Assembly (NCBI GenBank): GCA_010094045.1
Contig: ML986607.1
Span: 318,400 to 382,399 of the forward strand
Length of the DNA stretch: 64,000 nt
Reading direction: 5' to 3'
Origin: Lojkania enalia
Taxonomy: Eukaryota > Ascomycota > Dothideomycetes > Pleosporales
Below are positions 55,400-64,000 of this stretch, in pieces. The stretch's first letter is position 1. Each line of letters begins with the position of its first letter. The notes beneath the pieces were generated by a model. That model had not been told where the DNA came from, ran no database searches, and was given only the letters and a program-made list of their open reading frames with translations. Made by a program: the position numbers and the translations under genes.

Positions 55400-57600
55400 G
55401 TATTTAAACTAAAGATAGACTTATAGCTTATAGTTAGCAAAAGTAAAGAATTATCGGTAGGTAATCTCTACTACGGCTATACTTAGGTCGGCGTATCGCC
55501 TAATATTAGTAATATCTATACTAATAAAGATTAGGTAAGTAGTAGTAGTTAGGTCTTTAATTATATTATAGTAGAAGTCTACTAATAGAATTTCTCTAAA
55601 CTTTTATACTAAGATATCTACTATAAAGATACCGTTAGGTATATTAATATCAAATTTATTTAGATTATAATTTTTATTTATAGTAGTAAGTTTTACTAGA
55701 AATATACAGTTAATAGATTAGAAGACTTTAGGGTTCTATTTATCTAGATCGCGGAAAAGGCTGTTAAGTAAAACTCCTTTATAATAGTCGGCAATATCTA
55801 AGGGTAATAAGTAATTAGTTTTAATATTAAAGCCTACTAGGTACCTATCCTTTTATATATAAACAACTAAGTTAATAATAGCTTCTATAACTCCTTTTAA
55901 TTTCTTATATTTTATTATAATAGAGGGGAAATATAAAAGAAAATATTTATAATAGAATGCTATAAGGATATCTTTTCCTTTTTATATTAAGGGCTTAGTA
56001 TACTTACTTAACCTGTAGTTCTAGTAAATTGGTTTTCGAGTATTTAGCTTTATTAGTATATTTTTATTAGGTAGCGAGAGTAAAGCTAATATTACCGGAT
56101 TGTAGAGGATTATCTTATTATCTTTACAGCTATCCAGGCCGGCTACTAGTTATATAGAGTTGACTAAAACATCGCTAAATAAAAGTATAGCGGACCCTTT
56201 CTTTTTTATAAATAATCTAAGGCCTTTCTATACTTCTTCTATAGTTTAAGATAGTAATAGTTTCCGCTAGCATTTTCCTTTCTACTATTAGAATCTCTTA
56301 AGTGCGATACTGTTAATATTATTAAATTTCTAATCTTCGCCTAAATAGTTAATAGTAATACCTTATAAATTGCAAATATTTCCGTTCTAATCGACTATCC
56401 AGCTAGCGTAAAAAGCGTAAATAATAGTCCTCTAGGAGTAGAGATATTTAAGGGGTTTAAACCAGTTATTTTTCTTACACTCGGAATACTAATTAATATC
56501 TATTAAGGCGTAGACTATCTATCTAGTACTATATAGCATTCTACATTTTTTAAGGAGGTTGCTATTATAGTTTAAGGGTATATTAAGTTATATAACAAGC
56601 GGTAATACGTAAGTAAATATAAGAAATAATATCTAGCTTTTCTATTTTTTATTTATTATAGTATTCCTATATAAAATAATATATTTTCTAAATTTACTAC
56701 TAGTATATTAATAGGTATTACTATATATCCTTATAGTATTATACAATCGTTTCTTAAGTTTTTCGGGATTAGTAAAGTTCTATATTATCCTTATTTTTAG
56801 ATAGTTTTATACTACGGAAGAAATTTTAGCAGGAATCTTAGTTTTAGTAGAAAGTAGGTTTCGCGACAATTCTGCTATAGAAGAATCTACGGGCGTAGTA
56901 GCAGTATATTTTAGGGTTATTAGGGCTGTAGGGAGCTTTAAAATAATACTGGGGAATTCTCTAGGATTAGCAATTTCTACTATATTTTTACAATTTTTTA
57001 GTAGTTCTATACGTTCCTTATATACTATTAAAACGTTAGCTAGCTAGAGTCCTCCTAGTATAGCCTTAGCCTAATATATACAGTTGTTAGAGATATTAAA
57101 GATAGATTTTTATTACTATACTTCGGTTACTTTAGTAGAAAGTTTAAGAACTAAAGACTAAACTTTATTTAGAAAATTTTAAATTAGGCGTAATACTCGA
57201 TTTATATTATAATCTTAGGTAGTAAATATAGAAACCGAGTTCTTATCTTTCGATTGCTATATAAGACTAATATCTAGAAGTTTAAGCTTTTACCTTTCTA
57301 CTTAAACTATTTATACCGACGCTGCTAGCGTAAAACTAACTATATCTAATATAACTACTATTATATTCTTATCTAGAGAAGTATAGTCTTTTACTTTAAG
57401 TATATTATTTTTAGTAGATAGGTTTAATAATTTTTCTATTACTATCCTACTAATAATATTATATTAGATAGCGTGTTTCCTTAGTTCTCTATAGGCCTCT
57501 ACTAGGATATTATACTCCTTATATCGCGTAATCTATTCTTCTTTAATAGTATCTTTATTAAGTCTAGTCTATCCTATCTTACTAACTATTATAGGGATAG
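55400..57600 (-). pseudogene. Long RIP-decayed frame of unknown identity (-)
   Basis: On minus, one frame stays in register for more than 600 nt (about 57,560-56,750), interrupted only by TAA and TAG. It encodes a Lys/Glu/Leu/Ile-rich, coiled-coil-like protein, for example RYKEYNILVEAYRELRKHA and LIVYKERIELLKNCKNIVEI. Further pieces in minus frames follow at about 56,215-56,060 (KKKGSAILLFSDVLVNSI) and 55,860-55,400 (KDRYLVGFNIKTNYLLPLD, VVEITYRQFFTFANYK). I do not recognise these as RT, RNase H or integrase. It may be an ORF1-like or DNA-transposon protein, or captured host sequence. Confidence 0.5.
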
Positions 57601-58429
57601 TATATAAGTGTGCTTCTGGAATATCTAGTACTAGAGGTAACTCGGGCTAGTTAAGTATAACTTATATTTTCGGAATAGTCCTTTTACTATCTATATTATT
57701 ACCTAGATAATTTTCGGTTACTAGTTTAGATATAGTAGTTTTATTCTTATTAGTAGGTATAGGAACACTTTAGTCGATTTAGGAACTAGTTATATTTTCT
57801 ACTTAAGTAGTCTTATTTATTATAGAGGATACTATTAGAAGGGTTATATAATTATAATAACCCTAATTATATAGCTTAGAATAATATAGGGTCTTAGTAT
57901 TTAGCTTAAAGGTAGTAAGAAGTAAGGGTTAATTTTTAGATAGAGAGAGGCTGTTTATCTATTTATAGCGATAGAGGTAGGTAAAGGTAGTAGGTAATAC
58001 TAGTAGGTAAAGGTAATAGAAGCGCTAGCTAAAAAAGGGGTATATACTTTATACCTTTTACTATTTAAGTTATTATAGTAAAGGTACTCGCTAATAATTA
58101 CGCCTATAATACTAAAGAGCTCTAAATAGATAGGTTAATAGAGAAGATATTACTATCTTACAGGTATTTCTACCTATACTAGATAGTATAGTCTTAAATA
58201 TCTAATTTCGCTAGATATTTTACTTAAAGGTTTATCTATCAGCAGTTATTAGTTTAAAGGCGCCTTTTCCAGCCGTTAGACTATTAGAGGTAGTATAGAA
58301 GATAACCTTTTAGGTTTTATATTTAAGTATCCGCTACTAGTTTAAATCCTAATAGATCTTCTTATTCTTATACTTATATATACCGATTTATCTTTTTTCT
58401 AGAGGTTCTTACGGATTTAAACCTTATCT

Positions 58430-61400
58430 AAAGTTTTAGGATAATCGCAGTTATAAGCTGCGATAAGTTCTTTAACCTTTCTAAGGTTATTTATATTATA
58501 CTAGACGTTATATATACTTCTCTAACCTTTCTAGTATACTAGATATTTCGGTCTACTACTACGCTTATTAAGTCTTTATACTAAGAGTTGTTCTATTTTA
58601 TAAAATAGTACCTTTTTATCTATAGCCTTAACTAGGGCTTATTAGGGTTTAATAGTACGTCTAAAAGGGTCTATACTCTTTAGGATAGGTTCTAGTTATA
58701 ATATAGATACGATTAGATAAATCTTTAGGATTTCCGGAAGCTTAAGTTAGTAAGTATTCTTACCAACCTTATTAATAATTTTTAATAGTATAGAACGCTA
58801 AGCGTCCAGTTTTCGATTTAAGTAACCGTAGACGCGGTATCTGTAGTAGAACTTTAGTATAGCCTAGTCTCCGATCTTAAGCTTAAGAGGCTTATATTTA
58901 AAATTATAAGCGTACTTTATATTTATATTTATAAAGGCGAAAGCCTTATATATTATATCTTAATACTACTAGCGTAGAATAGCGTAATTAGTATGCGGAA
59001 TTTTACTAAATACTCCTAGTAGGTTATAAGAGTTAAAGCCTTAAAGTTATTATTATAGTATAACCCCTATTAATATATTAGAGGATATATTTATTATAAA
59101 TTTTATAAATAGTAGTATCTCTATCTAGTCTACGTTAGAATTTATAGTATAGAAATATTAAAGTACAATTTTAGCGGTTTAGTTAGTTCTTTTAGACTAA
59201 CTATTAGTTTAAAGGTACTAGGTAGTAGATATTAAGTATAATATACTAACGCTTTTAAATATACACTTCTATAACTTATTTAAGAACTACAGGTCCTTAT
59301 TAGAGATAATACCTTTTAGTAAGCCCCATCCGTAGTCGATAAGAGCTTTAATAAGGGTAGATTCCTACTTAGCAGCCGAATAGTCTATTATCTCTAGTAC
59401 GAAAAGTACCATTTTTATTTCTTTATAAGTAGCTGTTAGTAGAGTATTAAAGCCGTATTTACTAGTAGAAAGTCTAGTAACAATATTAATTATAATAATA
59501 AAAAAGGAGGCTCCAGGATTAGGTATTAGTTATAAACTACTATACAGTTAATACTGCTTAGTATAATTCTATAGATAATTAGAGTAGAATTAGATATATA
59601 TTTTAAGAAGCTTTACCAGCTTTTAAATAAAGACCGTATTTCTTATACGTTTATAGGTTCTGTAAAAGCTTTAGTAAAACTATTAATTATACGCGGATTA
59701 GAATATTTCGTTTACTATAACCTTTAGAATATATAGTTATTCTATACCGTCGAGTTTATCGCAGTAGAAAATTAGTCTGTCTTTTTTAATAAAGTTCAGG
59801 CCTCTAAGCGGTCTATCTAGTTCTTCTTCGTCGTCCCTTTTACCGCGAATAACAAGCTTAACTTTCCTCTAATAGGTGTTTTTATCGTAAGCTTGTTTCA
59901 AGCGGCTTTTAAAGTTATTAGTTATACTAATAAGAGAGGCGTTAAAGTAGTAAATATAGTCGGAATATTAAGTACCTGTTTAATAGAAGCTTCGTGTTAT
60001 AGGAATATATAGGAGGTATAACTCGTCTTTATTCTATTGCGTGGTTACGCTGTAAGCGTATTTAAGGTCTTCTAGTATATCTATACTAATATCTCTTAGA
60101 TTTATTATGCTGCTAAAGCGCAAGAGTATATTAGGTACCTAATATATATATCTTAGTTAGAATCTTATAATAAGGTTTAGAAACTATTATAGATACTGGG
60201 TATAGCGGATAAGATGTAAGTTTAACCGGTCCGCTGATAATAATATAAGGAACTTTTAGTACGCTATAACTATAATAGCGGAATAGTCTATAAAAATATA
60301 ATATTTTAGCGCGCTAGCTATTAAGTATCTAGTTTTCTTAATAAACTATACTATAGTAGATATTTTAAGTTCTATAGGCTAATAGTTATTCTCGGCTGGC
60401 GATAAACGCTTAGAGAGAAAAAGAATAGGTTAGATAGATTCTTAAGAGAAATCCTTAACTTTTTTCAGCTACGTAGTAGGGCTATTTTCTATATTCTTAA
60501 ATCTTTCGGGAGTAGGAATATCCTCTATTATCGGTTTAAAGTTATCAACGATATAGTATAAAAAACCTGCTATTCTCTATTCTTTAGAGGCGTCGATATT
60601 ACTATAAATTAGCTAATAGGGGTTGATATAGTATAGAATAGTATTTTCCCGAAACTACTCTTATATCGTATTAAAGGCTGCTTTTAGTATAGGATCTTTA
60701 GTAATTAGTATAGATTCTCTAAACCTTTTATACTTAAACTTTCTAGAAGGAGCTCTCTTTAGCAGCTCGGTTTTTAAATCCTAAAGCGGACCGCTAAGCT
60801 GAGTATAATAAGCGGTCTTATTATAGAGGAAGTTTATAATACTAATATATATTTCTAGTACAGCAGTAGTTTTTAAGAATTCTAGGTTATATAGTACTGC
60901 TAGACGCTTATTAGTTGTAGAAAGTCCAAGTACGTCAACTTTCTATCTAAGAAGGATAGCGCTTAAATAACTAAGGTAGCACTTTTTAGCTAATAGTAAG
61001 AAGTATAGATAGTTAAGCCGTTCGAAGAGTTTCCGCAAATAGCATTTATATTCCTCGAGGCTATTTAAGAAGATAATAAAATCGTCTATATAAACTTAGA
61101 TAAATAAGAAGTCTTATATAATATTTTCTATTTATCTTTACACATGCTAAATACTGTTAATATAACCTATAATCGCTATATATAAGAATTCTTATCTATA
61201 GTAACTATTTATTGCGAGCTTATGTCGATCTTATTCTATAATAAACTACTAGTAGAAAAAACTTACTCCGTTAATAACGGAGATATAGGTAGTACTCTAT
61301 ACTATTTAGATAATATCTAATTACTTCCTCAGCGGGTAGAAATCTTTAACTATAGTATTATTTAGGGTTTATAGGTTAACTATAAGTCGGCCTTTATATA

Positions 61401-64000
61401 AAATATTACTATCCTTATTAGTAATCGTCTTCTAAGCTATAAAGACCAGGTATCTAAAATACGTGTCTCGGTTTACTTAAGACATCTTTCCTTCTTAGTA
61501 AAGTTTATTAAAGAGTTTATTAATAAGCCTCTATTTATTAGGCGTAAGGGGGTAGGGTTTAATATTTAGTTTTATATTTTCCTAGCCCGGAATTAAGAGG
61601 ATGCATATATACGATTCGCTTAAGACGTTAATAGTAGTACTATAGTTAGTAAAAAGATTTAGGAAGTCTTCTATAATTAGTACTAGACGTTTAATATTAT
61701 TAGAGCTTTTTACGCTATATACGTTAACTCTATTAGGTAAGAGTATTTCGGATGCTTTAGGTAGATCGCTAATAGTAGCTTATAGAGTAATATAAGGGTC
61801 GGTTCTTATATATCCTTTAAAATATAGTAGGGAAATATATCCGAGTCGAGTCTATTACTAAATATAGACTAGTCGGGTAGTATTATTTCTATATAAGATA
61901 TATTTCGTTTTATTATTAAGAATAGTATTATAAAATCTAGCTTCTAATATATAGTTATACTACCTACAAAATTTAAAGTCTACCTCTACTAGTAGCAGGG
62001 CTTTAGGTCGGAATCTTACGTATTAAGCAGCTCTAGTAGAGATGAGAATATCTTCTACTGCTACTAGTATTATTAGGCGTATTAGGGGCAACTTTAGAGT
62101 TACTGTTATAGGTACTATAGCGCTCTAGTAACGGCGTATCGTTATATAGTATCTATTAAGGTTGATAACGAAGCTTTTAGGCCCGATAACATCTATATTA
62201 AGTAGTATACCCAGCTCTAAGTTATTTATAATATGTAATTTAGTATAAATCCGCGCTAAAATCGGTTTCCCATTTATAGTTATAGTAGGGAAGTAGATAG
62301 AGAATATAGTATACGCGGAGGAATTGTATAAATTATTACCTAAACCTTTTAGTTTAAGCGGGTTACCTTTTAAAAGATATACTTTCGCATAAGAAATATA
62401 TTTTATTAGAAATAAGTAGTTAACTAGTATAACTGTAGCTCCGGTATTAAGTATAATAGTTGCTAATTCCCCGTTAGGTATAAATTTAGCTTATATATAA
62501 GCGTATTACCAGCATTTCTATTTAGTCCTTAAATTATACTTAGAGGTATTAGTTAATACTATAATATTATAATTAGAGCGGCGCTCGCTATTAATAATAT
62601 TATTATATTTACTAGCTTTAATATAATTATCGAAATAATAAGGGGTAATAGCTAGTTCTATAGTAGCTCGGGCAGAGCTTAGGGCGACCTAGGACTTACT
62701 CTATATAATACCCGTTAGTTTTTTAGAAAGGGGTATACCCTACTAGATTAGGTATAGAAGTTACTAGTTCTAGTACTAATAGTTCCATTAAATACTATAG
62801 TTCTATTACTAGTATTACTAGAAAGCGTAGTATTTATAGTACTATATTTTACAGCCCTTAGATATTTATACAGCTAGCTATTTAATAAGAAAGTATCTCT
62901 ATATACGCAGTATTATTTTAGTAGTAGAAATAGATTACCGTCTCTTATAGTAAGGCCGATAAATAATAGCTTTACTATAGTAAAGCCCGCGAAGATGTAT
63001 AGAACAGATCTATTATTATTATAGACTAGTATAGGAAAGTCGATTTCTTCTATATTATTGTAAGATGCGGTTCTAGTATTTCCGCCGGGTATATTCTTAA
63101 GCGGTAAAGCTTCTCAGGGTAAATCTTCCTATAAGTACTTATTATTATTATTAACGTTTTTAGTACTAATTAAATATACTCCTTATAGTTTATTAAATTA
63201 GCCTTTTTACTAGTAGCCGCTATTTCTAGTATTTCTACTATAATTGTTTAAGTTACTTATATACAGCGCGGTATTTCTTTACTAGTTTAAGAAAGTTGCT
63301 TAAGAACCTTATAGGCGTGTATTATCTAGTCTCCAGTTCGCTAATACTTAGTTTTCTCTTATAGTAAACTATATTTAGTTAGGTCGAGTTTAGTAGTAAT
63401 TAATTTAATAGGGGTTTCTGCTAGTAATTTAACCTTATTAAATAGAGCTACTATATACAGGTCGGGTATTAGAATAATTCCGAATCCTTTATATATATTT
63501 AGTTATTCGATTCGGTATACTATATATACTAGGGTAGTAATTTAGAAAATTATTATACCTACCTTATTTTTTAGATTAAGCTTTAGTCTACTAGACCCTT
63601 TCCTACTATTTGAGAACTTAGAGAAACTTATCTAAACGCGTATTTAGGTCTTCTATAGGATTGTTAATAGTAAGCTAAAAGCTTAAATCTAATTTACTAT
63701 AGATTATAGTAATCTATTTTCGGGTATTACTTAGCTTATTATAGCCGGTATCTTTTAAATTTCGCACTATATTTATTATAAAGGTAATAATCTACTTATT
63801 ATCTATTAATTCGCGCATGCCGAACCTTTTATTCTATAAGTTCTTATATACTTCTAAAAGCGGTTTCTTATAGCGCTTTATTAGAAGTACTTTCTAATTA
63901 TCGACGCCGTATCCGCTACGGAGGTATTCTTTAGCGCTGGTAGGGAGTTAGACGTTATACTATATTTATACGCTTCTTTTAAGACACTTCTAAAGATTAG
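58430..64000 (-). mobile_element. Decayed Ty3/Gypsy chromovirus, nearly full pol order (-)
   Basis: Minus-strand traces lie in the canonical order. Gag-like sequence is at about 63,950-63,550. An aspartyl protease follows (LNTGATVILVNYLFLIKYI, about 62,465-62,400, with GKPILARIYTKLHIINNLEL downstream). Reverse transcriptase has the catalytic box VYIDDFIIF (about 61,097-61,070), then LEEYKCYLRKLFERL. RNase H starts at YSNIDASKE (about 60,605-60,580). The integrase zinc region is near 59,670-59,570. The GPY/F region is LKIGDQAILKFYYRYRV...YLNRKL (about 58,900-58,800), and the chromodomain is RPKYLVYQKG...VKELIAAYNCDYP (about 58,560-58,440). The many stops sit at Gln or Trp positions. The 5' end runs off the window; no LTR could be defined. 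Confidence 0.82.

Larger units (their letters stand above)
49546..64000. repeat. Large RIP-mutated AT-rich repeat block
   Basis: Composition changes sharply near 49,550. From there to the window end the DNA is dominated by TA-containing words (TATA, TTAG, CTAT), and CA and TG dinucleotides are almost absent, for example none in 50,101-50,160. This is the product expected when RIP converts CpA to TpA on both strands. Coding traces inside have only TAA or TAG stops where Gln or Trp would stand. No live gene is present. The block must have held several retrotransposons; recognisable parts are listed separately. 49,550-50,700, 52,300-53,000 and 54,240-55,400 hold nothing I could assign. Confidence 0.92.

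Noticed and set aside
1..64000. CRISPR arrays, bacterial operons or riboswitches
   Set aside because: The window is eukaryotic; no regularly spaced direct repeats apart from the LTR GATATC units, and no bacterial signals.

Overview
The window is nuclear DNA of a filamentous ascomycete (Pezizomycotina). The genes have short introns (mostly 47-122 nt) with GTRNGT-type donors, CTRAY branch sites and YAG acceptors. The gene families are fungal (HET domain, CHAT-TPR, GH28, Vps5 retromer, DUF5321), and the last 14 kb shows the extreme TpA enrichment and CpA/TpG loss left by repeat-induced point mutation (RIP). A leotiomycete is possible, but the sequence alone does not settle the class.

Layout. 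1-5.6 kb: a divergent pair, a secreted prenylcysteine-oxidase-like flavoprotein (-) and a secreted HExxH metalloprotease (+). 5.6-12.2 kb: gene-poor DNA with a decayed cytochrome P450 (about 5.87-6.44 kb), a small RIP-like AT island (6.94-7.47 kb), a small secreted-protein candidate and a doubtful short acidic ORF. 12.3-24 kb: an ordinary gene block with alkaline phosphatase (-), CPD photolyase (+), retromer Vps5 (-), a small secreted Cys protein (+), a hot-dog thioesterase (-) and a DUF5321 mitochondrial membrane protein (+). 24.2-35 kb: an accessory pocket. It holds three solo-LTR-like elements with perfect 5-bp target duplications, a 150-bp inverted repeat, a secreted M28 aminopeptidase converging on an exo-polygalacturonase, and a wrecked HET-domain gene carrying two insertions. 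35.3-38.1 kb: an ACMSD-type amidohydrolase (+) converging on a ketohexokinase-like pfkB kinase (-). 38.6-43.1 kb: a large TPR-CHAT caspase-like protein (-) paired head-to-head with a 274-aa orphan protein (+). 44.8-48 kb: sulfide:quinone oxidoreductase (-) and persulfide dioxygenase (+), divergent, forming a mitochondrial sulfide-oxidation module. About 49.55-64 kb: RIP-destroyed LTR retrotransposons, with recognisable gag, protease, reverse transcriptase, RNase H, integrase and chromodomain traces, and one long decayed frame I could not identify.

How the parts work together. SQR would oxidise sulfide to a persulfide and the adjacent dioxygenase would oxidise that persulfide. The aminopeptidase, polygalacturonase and metalloprotease are extracellular degradative enzymes. 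The CHAT-TPR/orphan pair and the dead HET gene are of the kind linked to fungal allorecognition and regulated cell death, and the CHAT pair is the best candidate here for an undescribed two-gene system. Gene models below were spliced by eye. The provided frames permitted non-ATG starts, so each start was moved to the first credible ATG.
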